DNA from: Actinoplanes flavus | Lineage (GTDB): Bacteria; Actinomycetota; Actinomycetes; Mycobacteriales; Micromonosporaceae | Length of the DNA stretch: 44,466 nt | Direction of reading: 5' to 3' | Assembly (NCBI RefSeq): GCF_017592555.1 | Contig: NZ_JAGFNS010000049.1 | Location: forward strand, 1-44,466 | Part shown: positions 23,628 to 31,773 of the stretch, one piece after another | How positions within the stretch are numbered: position 1 is the stretch's first letter | How the letters are laid out: each line of letters starts with the position of its first letter | Program-made: the position numbers and the translations under genes | Notes under the pieces: model-generated | Told to the model about the DNA's origin: nothing | The model's database searches: none | What the model saw: the letters and a program-made list of their open reading frames with translations, nothing else

Positions 23628-24074
23628 TCAGCCGTGCCAGCGCGGCACCTCCTGACAGGGGTGCAGGTCGCCGTCGTCGGTGGCGTGCGAATTCTGGACG
23701 GCCACCTCGGTGCCGAAGTCGAGATAGTCGCGCAGCGCCGTCCGGGTGCGGGAGTCGCCGGGCAGGCCGGTGCGGTCGGCGGCGGCCAGGAAGAGGTCGA
23801 TGAAACGCTGCCGCTGATCCTCACGGATCTTCTTGCCGCGATGCGCCTCCAACAGCGCCGGAAAACCGCCGAGATCATCGGTGTACGTGGTGGGCCCGCC
23901 GAACACCTCGGCCAGGAACGCGGTCAGATGGTCGACGTGTTCCGGGTGCCCGTCACCGAAGAGCGGGTGCAGGAGCGGGTCGGCGAGAACGGTCGGATAC
24001 CAGTCGGCGACCAGACGGTGCAACACCTCGCGGCCGCCGACATGTTCGTACAATGTGGTCTCAACGCCGGTCAT
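23628..24074 (-). CDS. Group II truncated hemoglobin
   Basis: ATG 24074 gives a 148-residue protein with the two-over-two globin pattern: TLYEHVGG start, Tyr26 at the expected B10 position (ADWYPTVLADPLLHPLF), the EVFGGPTTYTDDLGG CD/E region, and proximal His78 (LLEAHRGKKI). The usual Trp G8 region reads RQRFIDLFLAA, so Phe occupies that area, as I recall for a subgroup common in actinomycetes. Haem binding and O2/NO chemistry (nitric oxide or peroxide detoxification) are expected. Upstream, the repeat of ATTACAC abutting the start codon may be a regulator site. It converges with the moeA-like gene. Confidence 0.88.
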   Translation of the reverse strand: MTGVETTLYEHVGGREVLHRLVADWYPTVLADPLLHPLFGDGHPEHVDHLTAFLAEVFGGPTTYTDDLGGFPALLEAHRGKKIREDQRQRFIDLFLAAADRTGLPGDSRTRTALRDYLDFGTEVAVQNSHATDDGDLHPCQEVPRWHG

Positions 24075-24075
24075 G

Positions 24076-24090
24076 ATTACACCATTACAC
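24076..24090 (-). promoter_or_regulatory. Direct repeat at the globin gene start
   Basis: Two copies of ATTACAC (24076-24082 and 24084-24090), an 8-base period, lie immediately upstream of the globin ATG (on the coding strand GTGTAAT twice). A regulator bound here would block translation initiation sites or transcription; which one is unknown. Confidence 0.35.
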
Positions 24091-24151
24091 AACCGTTGAG
24101 CGGCGGCAATGCCGTAGGTTGGGTGGCATATACATCATCGATGACCCCCAC

Positions 24152-24856
24152 GTGCCCGCTCGTCTCCAGCGCTTCCTGCGGGCCCGCTCACGCCGCCGTC
24201 CACGAACGAGCGAGCCGGCGATCCGGTCCTCGCTCCCGGCCGGCGACCTCCTCGAGGCGATGGTCCGGTTCGAGGACCGTTACGGCGGCCTGACCTACCC
24301 CGTCCTGGGCGGCAACGACATGGAGTACGGCCTGGACGGCCCCCCGTCGGTCCATGTCACCCCGTTGGGCCCGGCCTTCCACGGGATCCTGGACGGCGAC
24401 TGGACCTGCGGCCTGAGCGTCCTCGCCGACGGCCGTACCGGCATGGGTCCGGGGCGGTGGCCGTTCCGTGTCATCGACCGGTCCGTCGACCAGCGCCTGG
24501 AACGGCATGCCCTCGCGGTCGAGGTACGCGGCTGGTTCCATCGCACGTTCGAGTGCCGAACTCCCCCGCTCGTCCCGCCGGTGGCCGACGAGAGCATGCT
24601 GCCGCCACCGGCGCCCGAGGCCACCGGCCCGGCCGAGTGGTGGTGGCGTTCCGAGGACGTCGCGGTCCAGGCCACCCTGAGCGGATGGCCCCCGGACCGG
24701 GACCGATGGACGATCCGCTACTTCGCCCGCACCCCGCGACAGGCCGCCGAGGCGAATCCCACGATCTACGCGGCGACCGCCCACGAGACGGTCCCCGCGG
24801 TCCTGTGCACCCTGTGCCGCCAGGCCGTCGAACCGGGCAGGACCTGCCCGGGCTGA
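24152..24856 (+). CDS. SMI1/KNR4 (SUKH)-like hypothetical protein
   Basis: The start is uncertain: GTG 24152 (about 234 residues) or TTG 24119, neither with a clear binding site. Residues about 28-60 (SLPAGDLLEAMVRFEDRYGG, then LTYPVLGGNDMEYGL) match the SUKH pattern of a helix ending in FE..YGGL followed by a strand and Tyr-Gly. Many SUKH proteins are immunity proteins for contact or secreted toxins, but others are housekeeping. The C-terminal part ends with a Cys pair (VLCTLCRQAVEPGRTC) that might bind a metal. It is a single plus-strand gene next to a minus-strand DUF2716 gene; no toxin gene is adjacent. Confidence 0.6.
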   Translation: MPARLQRFLRARSRRRPRTSEPAIRSSLPAGDLLEAMVRFEDRYGGLTYPVLGGNDMEYGLDGPPSVHVTPLGPAFHGILDGDWTCGLSVLADGRTGMGPGRWPFRVIDRSVDQRLERHALAVEVRGWFHRTFECRTPPLVPPVADESMLPPPAPEATGPAEWWWRSEDVAVQATLSGWPPDRDRWTIRYFARTPRQAAEANPTIYAATAHETVPAVLCTLCRQAVEPGRTCPG

Positions 24857-24919
24857 GTCAGCCGTCGAAAAGTGGCGCCTCGGCAGGACACGCGCTCCGG
24901 CCGGCGTGGTGGGCGCGGA

Positions 24920-25531
24920 TCAGTTCCGGCGCTTCACCGGCAGCCACAAGGCGAACTCCGGGACGAGCACCTCGGTCAGGTCGCTGCCGAACACACAGAT
25001 CGTCTGCTCCCAAGGATGGCCGAACGTTCCCTGCTCAAGATCCGGTGTGACGAACGCATGGTAGTCGCCGTTGGGGAAGGCCGAGATACGCCACGACTGC
25101 CCTTCGGCGGCCTGCCGATGAGGCCGGAACCAGTAGGACGTGTGCTGCCAATCCAGAGCGACCAGAGGAAGGTCGGCAGGGAAGACGGCGGTCATGGCGG
25201 AGAGAACCTGTTCGTTCAGCGCGTCCTCGTCGGCGGAGAAGCCGCCGGCACGTGGGAAGACAGAACTGAGGTCGAACGTCACCGAACCGGCCGGCTCCTT
25301 GATCGCCGGCCATGTGGCGGGGTCCGTCCCCGGACGGAAGTGGAACCGGTCGTGGAACGGAGTCCAGAACCGTTCATAGTCCCGGATCTGCCGCCACGCA
25401 TCGTTGTCCCACCCCGGCCCCTTCACGAGACCGATCGTCGCATCCCGGCCCGCTTCGATCACCCGCAACGACGGGCCGCAGTACCCGAAATCATCGCCGC
25501 CTGAACAGCTCGGCATCCGGAGACGCGGCAT
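24920..25531 (-). CDS. DUF2716 family protein
   Basis: The 203-residue reading frame contains the DUF2716 pattern: WRQIRDYERFWTPFHDRFHF with FRPG, then SVTFDLSSVF, an ALDWQHTSYWFRPH core and WRISAFPNGDYHAFVTPD near the C-terminus. DUF2716 proteins are small cytoplasmic actinobacterial proteins often found beside toxin/immunity genes; no enzyme activity is known. The start is uncertain. ATG 25531 overlaps the upstream PNPOx-like gene by 41 bases, ATG 25516 by 26 bases, and the homology begins only near GPGWDNDAW. The two genes are probably co-transcribed. Confidence 0.75.
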   Translation of the reverse strand: MPRLRMPSCSGGDDFGYCGPSLRVIEAGRDATIGLVKGPGWDNDAWRQIRDYERFWTPFHDRFHFRPGTDPATWPAIKEPAGSVTFDLSSVFPRAGGFSADEDALNEQVLSAMTAVFPADLPLVALDWQHTSYWFRPHRQAAEGQSWRISAFPNGDYHAFVTPDLEQGTFGHPWEQTICVFGSDLTEVLVPEFALWLPVKRRN

Positions 25532-25985
25532 AGCTGAGAATCTTCTCCGGCGTCATCCGGATCCAGGCCGTGGCCCACGCCGGCTCCCGCCCGTACCGGG
25601 CCGCAGCGCTCGCCACCTCGGCGGCCGCACTGTCCATCACTTCGGCGGGCCCCTCCAGCATCACCACCGCATGGTCCGATCCGTCACCCCGCATGACCAC
25701 CAGCGATGCCCATGGATGCACTGCAAGGTTGGCCAGCCGGACCGCACCGCTGATCGTCGGAAACCAGACGGCCTCATCCTGCAGGACCAGACTCGTCGGC
25801 GCGGCATGAGGACGGCCATCCACCCTCGTCGTGGCCAACACCCCGTAGGCACCCGGGTGAAGCATGACGGCCAACTGAGCGCCGCTCATGCGGTTCTCTG
25901 CCGGGAACGACGAGGTCGTCGCGGGTGTGGCCCGGTCGAAGGAACGCGCCTGTACCTCGGCAAGCCACGCCTCATCAGCAGTCAT
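25491..25985 (-). CDS. Pyridoxamine 5'-phosphate oxidase-family (FMN-binding split barrel) protein
   Basis: ATG 25985 gives 164 residues. The sequence shows a split-barrel flavin or F420-type protein: GAYGVLATTRVDGRPHAAPT (first two strands), SLVLQDEAVWFPTISGAVRLANL (the loop binding the cofactor phosphate) and HPWASLVVMRGDG. It is likely an FMN- or F420-dependent oxidoreductase acting on a small molecule. The DUF2716 gene overlaps its end. The gene is divergent from the methyltransferase at 26058 with 72 bases between starts. Confidence 0.8.
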   Translation of the reverse strand: MTADEAWLAEVQARSFDRATPATTSSFPAENRMSGAQLAVMLHPGAYGVLATTRVDGRPHAAPTSLVLQDEAVWFPTISGAVRLANLAVHPWASLVVMRGDGSDHAVVMLEGPAEVMDSAAAEVASAAARYGREPAWATAWIRMTPEKILSYAASPDAELFRRR

Positions 25986-26057
25986 GTGACGATCGTTGTG
26001 GTTGAAGCGGGGTTCAGGTCAAGTCACCGTCACCTCTTCTCGCTTACGATCCGGCGC

Positions 26058-26804
26058 ATGGTTGTACGTGGCACTCAGGACTCGAGTCAGGCATGGCGGG
26101 ATCTCGCTGCGGACTACGAACGGGCACGTACGCGGGAGGACTCGCTGGACCGGCTGGTGGAGTGGCCGGCCGAGCGAGACGTTCTCGGTGACGTTACGGG
26201 ATGCTCGATTCTGGACCTGGGCTGCGGCAGCGGAGGCAAGCTCGCCGAACTCGTCGGTGACGGTGCGGGCGCGTCGGTCGGTGTCGACGTCGGGGGGAAG
26301 TTCATCGCCACCCCGCCACCGGGCGTCGAATTGATCAAAGGTGACCTGTCCGATCCAGGATCGTTGCCGGAGCTGAGCGGTCGTACGTTCGATCGGATCT
26401 TGTTCCTGCAGTCGTTCGGCTACGCGAAGGACCCGGTGCACACCCTGCGTGCGGCCAGGGCGATGCTGAACGAGGGCGGATTCATCCTGCTCACGAGAAC
26501 TCATCCGATCCGGTACGCCGTCGAACGTGCTGAGCAGAACGGCACCACGCTGGGTGAGGAGTACTACTCCAAGGTCGACTACACCTATCGCACCAGCTGG
26601 AACGAGCACATCGCACTGACGAAACGCACCTACACCATGTCTGATCTGCTGAACGTGTTCAGCGCGGCAGGACTGTGGATCGAGACTGCTGCCGAGCCCA
26701 ACCTCGACGAGGAAGCCGCGCGTCGATACCCGCACAAGCAGGCATGGATGAACAAGCATCTGGGCATCCTGATCTTCAAACTGCGGCCGTTGAACTCGCA
26801 TTGA
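26058..26804 (+). CDS. Class I SAM-dependent methyltransferase
   Basis: ATG 26058 starts a 248-residue protein; the longer open frame upstream overlaps the divergent PNPOx gene and is not coding. Motif I is SILDLGCGSGGKLAEL (about 50-65), followed by GVDVGGKF, DLSDPGSLPEL and FDRILFLQSFGYAKD (motif II), then ARAMLNEGGFILLTRTHP (motif III). The C-terminal third has TYRTSWNEHIALTKRTYTMS, typical of natural-product or small-molecule methyltransferases of the UbiE/Methyltransf_11 group. The acceptor is unknown. It lies at the edge of the decayed accessory region. Confidence 0.85.
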   Translation: MVVRGTQDSSQAWRDLAADYERARTREDSLDRLVEWPAERDVLGDVTGCSILDLGCGSGGKLAELVGDGAGASVGVDVGGKFIATPPPGVELIKGDLSDPGSLPELSGRTFDRILFLQSFGYAKDPVHTLRAARAMLNEGGFILLTRTHPIRYAVERAEQNGTTLGEEYYSKVDYTYRTSWNEHIALTKRTYTMSDLLNVFSAAGLWIETAAEPNLDEEAARRYPHKQAWMNKHLGILIFKLRPLNSH

Positions 26805-26867
26805 GGCAATCTCGGCGGTCCCGTGTCCGCTGTTGATTGATGTTCGTTGTTGCGGCCATGGCACGCG

Positions 26868-27704
26868 GATCAGCTCGCTCGTCGGCCGGTTGATCACTGC
26901 CGGGCAGTGGCAGCCCGGCGACCCCGACATCCTGATCGTGTTCGACGCCGGCTACGAAGCCCCACGTATCGTCTGACTGCTCCGGGATCTGCCGGTCGAG
27001 GTCCTGGGCCGGATGCGCTCCGACCGGGTCCCGCGCCGGGCGGCCCCGCCCCGGGTCTACAGCCCCGAGGGCGGTCGGCCGGCCAAGCACGGCGGGAAGT
27101 TCACCTTCGGCGACCCGGCCACCTGGGGCGCCGAGGACGCGGTCACCGTGACCGACACCCGCCGCTACGGTAAGGCCCCAGCCCAGGCCTGGGACCGGCT
27201 GCACCCGAGGCTGACCCACCGCGCCGACTGGACCGAACACGAGGGCCCGCTGCCGGTCATCACCGGGACCGTCGTCCGGTTCACCGTCGAGCAGTCTCCC
27301 GAGCCGGGCGGGCCGAAGCCGGTCTGGCTGTGGTGGTCCAAAACCGACGCCACTCCCCCGATGTCGATCGTTGCCGGCAGACATTCCTGCGCAGATTCGA
27401 CATCGAACACACGTTCAGAATGATCAAGCAGTCCCTCCGCCGGCCCGTTCCGCAGCTACGGGTCCCAACTGCGGCCGACTTGAACCTGGCCGCGCACACT
27501 CAGCAACGCCTGGCTCGGTCCTCGGCCGAGGACCTGCGCCGCCCGTGGGAGCGTCCAGTCGCACGGCAGCGATTGACTCCGGCCCGGGTTCGGCGGGGGT
27601 TTCGGAACCTACGCGCGACCAACTCCACGCCAGCGCGTGCACCGACAGCCGGACGACGCGCTGGAGATCTTTACCGACCGCCGGGACCGGTGAACCGAAT
27701 CTGA
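26868..27704 (+). pseudogene. Degraded DDE transposase (NF041680-like), N-terminus missing
   Basis: From about 26868 the frame reads ISSLVGRLITAGQWQPGDPD, ILIVFDAGYEAPRIV, a stop (26974-26976), then LLRDLPVEVLGRMRSDRVPR and KPVWLWWSKT. A frameshift near 27350-27380 moves the reading to DIEHTFRMIKQSLRRPVPQL and LTPARVRRGFRNLRA, ending at 27704. From memory this order matches a common streptomycete/Micromonosporaceae transposase family (NF041680). The VFDAGYEAP Asp and the late EHTF Glu would be catalytic. About the first half of the gene is missing. The stop, frameshift and loss of ends show an old, immobile copy. 27705-27901 downstream shows no gene. Confidence 0.75.
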
Positions 27705-27901
27705 CTTGCGGCGATTCATAAAGTAAAGGTCCACGACGAGGTGGATGGGCAGCCGCTGCAGTCCGTCCCGGTGGTCCCGAGAACGGGGCGGGTGGCAGAT
27801 GGGACGGATGGGCCGCACCTCGAACTGGCCACTTACGCGACATATGTCAGACGGGTCCGCCGACATCCGGATCTAGCCGATGTGAGTGCATGCGAAGGCG
27901 T

Positions 27902-28378
27902 TTAATGTGAGCGATTGTCCGTTACTTCTACATCAGTTCGGGCGACATCCGAGTCTGCTGGCGGTTTGAACGACTTCTGACTATCCCGGCGTACATATCG
28001 CACCTCCTCTAAGGAGTCGGCGATCCTCATTATGATCGGATAAAAGACCAGCAGCGCCATTGCGGCAACGATAGTTACTCCTGTGAAATTTTCACCCACC
28101 GTCCCTACGTAATGCCCTTGCAAGCGGTACACAGCGATGCCCTCCGCAGGGATGCAGGCGAACATCACTGTTGTCCAGATGCCGGCCGCTAGACCTCCGA
28201 TAAGTCCGCTTCGGCCAGTCCGCCACTTGTCAGATTTTCTGCCATGCTTTCGCAGTAGGAAAGCAAGCATATACCCCCGCCCCTGCTCTGAGGAGGCGCG
28301 ATACTCAAGCGTTGCGGCGAGCGCCAATACGGGGATTGTCTGGGCGGCGGTGGCGGCAAATGATTCGGACATGGCCAT
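27902..28378 (-). CDS. Small membrane protein of unknown function
   Basis: I start at ATG 28378 (MAMSESFAATAAQTIPVLAL); the frame is open further upstream to 28603 but that part overlaps low-complexity non-coding sequence. The 158-residue protein has three likely membrane segments: about 10-24 (TIPVLALAATLEY), a long one at about 50-75 (GLIGGLAAGIWTTVMFACIP) and about 92-113 (VTIVAAMALLVFYPIIM). A charged C-terminal tail follows (EEVRYVRRDSQKSFK). Similar small proteins opening with a TIPVL...EYR motif occur in actinomycetes without known function. GC content is clearly below the window average, suggesting horizontal origin. Confidence 0.6.
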   Translation of the reverse strand: MAMSESFAATAAQTIPVLALAATLEYRASSEQGRGYMLAFLLRKHGRKSDKWRTGRSGLIGGLAAGIWTTVMFACIPAEGIAVYRLQGHYVGTVGENFTGVTIVAAMALLVFYPIIMRIADSLEEVRYVRRDSQKSFKPPADSDVARTDVEVTDNRSH

Positions 28379-28609
28379 GGAATAATTATGAACGATGGGC
28401 GCAAGCCTCAATTCGCCGGATCGGGCATCGTCAACACCTGCAAAATATGCACTCTCATGCCGCGAATCCGCACGCGTCGAGCCTTCGACTTGGACCGGAG
28501 CATCTGTCACGGTGCGCCGCGTATGCGAGGATGCGGCGTGATCTCTTGGGCGCAACGCCGAGTCTGCTGGCGTTTCGGGGTCAAGCCGCTTCTCCCAGGC
28601 CATGGAACG

Positions 28610-28879
28610 ATGATCGGTGTCGGTTTGAGCCGCAGCTCAGAGCTGCTGCCGCTCAATGCAGTCCGTCACCCTCCGGTCGGGCAGTCCAACGGTTGGTACG
28701 TATGGCGAGGCGGGCCGGCACCACAGAACGACGACTTCTTTAGCCCAATCCACGTCGAGCACGCCAAGAGTCACTTTCCCGAGCTGGTGGCCTACCTGGC
28801 TCTCCCACCTGGCATCGGCGTCATCCTCGCTCCAGGCCACGAGGATGTTTGGCACGACGAGGCGTTTCTCGAGCCGTGA
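28610..28879 (+). CDS. Small immunity-like protein
   Basis: ATG 28610 gives 89 residues: MIGVGLSRSSELLPLNAV, then SNGWYVWRGG, DDFFSPIHVEHAKSHFPEL, VAYLALPPGIGVILAPG and HEDVWHDEAFL. The order of Gly-Trp-Tyr-x-Trp, Asp-Phe-Phe-x-Pro-x-His-Val, Leu-Pro-Pro-Gly and a C-terminal Asp-Val-Trp matches a widespread group of short bacterial proteins that I recall being annotated as immunity-protein-like (Imm33/DUF2185 neighbourhood). The frame is open upstream to 28388 but without homology. No toxin partner is visible. A weak GC hairpin lies 12 bases downstream (28892-28913). Confidence 0.6.
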   Translation: MIGVGLSRSSELLPLNAVRHPPVGQSNGWYVWRGGPAPQNDDFFSPIHVEHAKSHFPELVAYLALPPGIGVILAPGHEDVWHDEAFLEP

Positions 28880-29312
28880 TCCTCTGACCGTGGCGGCTTA
28901 CTCTCCTGCCGCCGAGCGCTCATCACGCACGGTGATGCCCGGTCGTGCCGATGTGAGTGCGTCTTTCGCCGCAGCACGATCTCACTGAAAAATATGGGTG
29001 AAAGCGTCACTCCTCCAACACCAGATTTCGACCTGATTCCCCGGCATCGTTGTCCTGCCGCCTGCCTCGCCAGCACCTGACACCCTTCACCTTGCGTTGC
29101 GCCGGTACGAGTACCGCATAATGCAGGCATGCGTCACGGATCGGGAGAGTGGGGCTGGAAGTACGTCCCGAATGGCCCTCACCGAAGTCGCGGAAGAGAT
29201 CTACCCACATGTGCCGGACAGGTCTACCACTACGTATACCGGCTCCATCCACCCGAGAACAGCAGCTACGAGCGGTGTATGACCACGTCGTGGTGCTCAC
29301 TGTGCGGCGAGT

Positions 29313-30304
29313 GAGGTGATCTCAGCAAAAGAAGGGCGTGCCGCCTGACCGACACGGGCATATCGGGATAGGCCGGGCGATGCTGGAAACAGGCGTGGAG
29401 CCATCGATAGACATGTTCTTGCGACAGAGACAGGTCTTCGAGAGGGCTCCACGTGATCGGTTATCTTGCCATGCTCGACGTGCCCAGGGAACTCGTGCGT
29501 CACCTCGCCCAACTGCTGGCCGTACAGCGGCGCCTACTCGGGACACGCCGCCGGACACGGGCGCTGACCTGCTACTACCAGGCGCTGATGATTCTGATCT
29601 GGTTCCGCAAGGCCGAGGACACGACCCTGCTCGGCGCAGGCTTCGGCATCTCCCGGGCGACCGCATACCGCTACATCGCCGAAGGCGTCGCGGTCCTGGC
29701 CGCACAACGCCCCGACCTACATGACGCCCTGCAACGGGCCGCCGACGACGGCTGGGCCTTCGTCATCCTGGACGGCAAACTGTTCGACAGCGACCGTCTG
29801 GCCGAGACCACCACCAGCGTCAAAGGCAAAACAATCGACGCCTGGTACTCGGGGAAGCACCGCGACTTCGGCGCGAACATTCAGGCGATCATGAATCCGG
29901 TCGGCCTTCCCATCTGGACCGCCGAGGCGATGCCCGGTCATCTCCACGACCTGAGCTGCGCCCGGGAACTCGGCGTCACCGCCGCCCTGAACTGGGCAGC
30001 CGCCGAACTCGACCTCTCCACGCTTGCCGACGCCGGCTATGAAGGAGCAGGTCACGGCATCAAGACCCCGACCCGGCAACCCGCCGATGGCAAACCCCTC
30101 GCCGTCGCTAACCGCGCCGTCAACCGGCTGCTGCGCGGCCTGCGCTGGCAGGGCGAACGGGGCTTCGCGATGCTGACCGGCCGGTGGAAAGCACTACGGC
30201 ACAGCACCATCAGCCCGACCAGAATCGGCGACGTCGTCACAGCCGCACTCCACCTCACGCACTTCGAATATCGGCATCTATCCGAAAGTCGCTGAGATCA
30301 CCTC
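29313..30304 (+). mobile_element. Complete IS5-family insertion sequence (ISL2-like), 992 bp
   Basis: Perfect 14-base terminal inverted repeats GAGGTGATCTCAGC (29313-29326) and GCTGAGATCACCTC (30291-30304) bound one transposase gene. They are flanked by the direct duplication AGT (29310-29312 and 30305-30307). A 3-base target of form A-N-T fits, from memory, the ISL2 group of IS5. The stop codon of the transposase lies inside the right repeat. All parts are intact, so the insertion is probably recent and the element may be active. Confidence 0.92.
29453..30295 (+). CDS. IS5-family (DDE_Tnp_4) transposase
   Basis: GTG 29453 gives 280 residues. An N-terminal helix-turn-helix (LGAGFGISRATAYRYIAEGV) is followed by the catalytic core: Asp107 in VILDGKLFDSD, Asp193 in LADAGYEGAGHGI and Glu235 in RWQGERGFAMLTGRWKAL. 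These are the DDE acidic residues with the expected spacing and the Tyr-x2-Gly and Arg-Gly-Arg-Trp contexts of IS5 proteins. The gene is complete and undamaged and fills the element at 29313-30304. Confidence 0.93.
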   Translation: MIGYLAMLDVPRELVRHLAQLLAVQRRLLGTRRRTRALTCYYQALMILIWFRKAEDTTLLGAGFGISRATAYRYIAEGVAVLAAQRPDLHDALQRAADDGWAFVILDGKLFDSDRLAETTTSVKGKTIDAWYSGKHRDFGANIQAIMNPVGLPIWTAEAMPGHLHDLSCARELGVTAALNWAAAELDLSTLADAGYEGAGHGIKTPTRQPADGKPLAVANRAVNRLLRGLRWQGERGFAMLTGRWKALRHSTISPTRIGDVVTAALHLTHFEYRHLSESR

Positions 30305-30662
30305 AGTGTACGGATAGTGTCGGATTCGTCAGTCGGAACACCGAACTTTTGGACGCTCTCGCGGGCTTACCAGAACACGAACGCGAACAGGTGGAACGCA
30401 GTCCCAGAAAGATCCGCACTTACCTGAACGACCTAGTCCGACGTGGGCTCTGGCCTCCGGCCCCCTCGGCACCACCGACTGAATCAACAAAGAAGACCCG
30501 ATCCACCCGCAAAGCAGGCCGCCGCCCTTACCCGCCGTCACCTACCGAGTGGAACTAGATCTGCCCCGCTCGGCCCCGTATGTGGGCAAGATTTGAGATT
30601 ACTCATTTGCCGCAGAGAACGCGTGCTTGGCCCTCTATCTATGCTTGCCGGCCCCGCTGTAG

Positions 30663-31367
30663 TCACCCGCGATGAGCCACGAGCTCGCCGTGTTCGATCG
30701 TGACCGCTACGCCGGTTCTAGCGGTTAGGGCCTGGCTGAGCGCGGTGTCCGCGGCCGCGGTGCCTTCCGCCGGCGGATGAATGTATTGCCCTATCACGGC
30801 GACGCCATCGAAGTCGATGCTGAAGGAGGCCGCTCCGCTGATCTTGAAGTTGTGGAACTCGCCGGTGGCCGACTCGATGGCGAAGATCTGGTTGGTGGCC
30901 CGTTCGAGGTCAGCCATGCTGTATTTGCGCTGCTGGACGGAGATGGGGATGTGCCGGCGCCTGGCCTCATCGATGATCTGCCGTTGTACCGGGTCGGGCG
31001 GCCCGTGCCATACCAGGACGACGGAGCCGTCGACCGGCTCGTTGTTGATACTGGTGACGTAGCCGCTGGTCTTGATACCGGGCAGGCCTTCGGTCCAGCC
31101 CCTCAGATCGACGAGCTGGTCCTGGAGGTGCCAGAACGCCGCGTCGAAACTCGTCGCGGCGGCATCAGGCTGCTTGAGAGTCGGCTCGCTGTGCGCGGCC
31201 GTCGCAACGTGCGCTGCGATAACACCGATGATGGCCGTGAGGACAACACCTGCGGATATCAGGAATCGGCGGCGCACAGTCAGGCCGGCATCGAGCTTCA
31301 TGCCGGCCGGTGACTCGTCCGGGCTCGCCGACTCAGGATGTGCCGGGCCGGCATTGTGGAAAGTCAT
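30663..31367 (-). CDS. Membrane-anchored hypothetical protein
   Basis: ATG 31367 has AAGGAG at a good distance upstream. The 234-residue product has one membrane segment at about 34-55 (FLISAGVVLTAIIGVIAAHV), preceded by a 30-residue cytoplasmic stretch, with the rest outside. The outer domain (75-234) has an alpha/beta pattern with WTEGLPGIKTSGYVTSINNE and a matching GSVVLVWHGPPDPVQRQIID, then SMADLERATNQIF. This could be a peptidoglycan- or substrate-binding domain of a type seen in secreted actinobacterial proteins, but I do not recognise it. It is a single gene. The 363 bases upstream to 31731 carry no gene. Confidence 0.65.
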   Translation of the reverse strand: MTFHNAGPAHPESASPDESPAGMKLDAGLTVRRRFLISAGVVLTAIIGVIAAHVATAAHSEPTLKQPDAAATSFDAAFWHLQDQLVDLRGWTEGLPGIKTSGYVTSINNEPVDGSVVLVWHGPPDPVQRQIIDEARRRHIPISVQQRKYSMADLERATNQIFAIESATGEFHNFKISGAASFSIDFDGVAVIGQYIHPPAEGTAAADTALSQALTARTGVAVTIEHGELVAHRG

Positions 31368-31730
31368 GTCGCTCCTTCGATCGGCCCAGGCGCAGTCGAT
31401 CGGGATGGTAGCGCGGGTTGCGTTAATCCGTTACGGCGCGTTTAGTGCGCCGATGCCGTAACCGGACGTCAATGCTTATCCGCCGTTGTAGATCCACCGG
31501 ACTGGTTTGCAGGTGTAGGCGAACAGCCGATAGCGGCAATCGCTCACCCTGCTGCCAAGAAGGCATATCCGACGGAGCGTGTACCTCAAGGCCGCCTCGA
31601 CTCATTTCCGCGAGTCACACACTACTGAGGGTGACGGAATGGTTACCTGCCAAGTAGGCGGATTCGCCGAATTGCGGACGCTGTTTCGGATGGCGTGGCC
31701 GGGTTGTTCAGCTCCGTCGTCGACTGCGTA
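31368..31730. other. Intergenic region without a recognisable gene
   Basis: This 363-base stretch between two minus-strand genes holds the 5' untranslated and promoter region of the membrane protein at 30663-31367. Short open frames on both strands have no start signal, no protein-like composition and no recognised homology. I see no tRNA, repeat or element end. A terminator of the next gene begins at 31731. Confidence 0.5.
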
Positions 31731-31770
31731 CCGCTGCCGGGTGAGCTGGTGTGTCGTCACCCGGCAGCGG
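31731..31770 (-). terminator. Strong hairpin terminator
   Basis: Arms 31731-31744 (CCGCTGCCGGGTGA) and 31757-31770 (TCACCCGGCAGCGG) are perfectly complementary over 14 bases with a 12-base loop. The hairpin begins 3 bases after the stop codon of the minus-strand hydrolase gene (31774). Confidence 0.75.
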
Positions 31771-31773
31771 CGG

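Larger units (their letters stand above)
29129..30558 (+). pseudogene. Conserved small gene interrupted by an IS5-family element
   Basis: The 5' part (ATG 29129 to 29312) encodes 61 residues ending MTTSWCSLCGE. The 3' part (30308 to stop 30556-30558) encodes CTDSVGFVSRNTELLDALAG and continues to RRGLWPP and a basic tail. Removing the element at 29313-30304 and one copy of its AGT target duplication joins the halves in frame, giving 144 uninterrupted codons. The joined middle (SWCSLCGE-CTDSVGFVSR) resembles, from memory, an actinobacterial family with a Thr-x-Trp-Cys-x2-Cys core and a C-terminal LLDALAGLP...YLNDLVRRGLWP helix pair, probably a small metal-binding protein. The gene is inactivated here. 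Function is unknown. Confidence 0.75.

Noticed and set aside
27705..27901. GACATATGTC palindrome and IS21-end-like GGCCAGTTCGAGGTG text
   Set aside because: There is some likeness to transposon ends, but no matching second end or transposase; not enough to call an element.
28892..28913. GGCGGC/GCCGCC hairpin after the Imm-like gene as a terminator
   Set aside because: A six-base stem with a ten-base loop is expected by chance at this base composition.
29007..29300. 97-codon minus-strand frame
   Set aside because: It overlaps the interrupted gene, whose joined frame has a much better protein character; there is no start signal.
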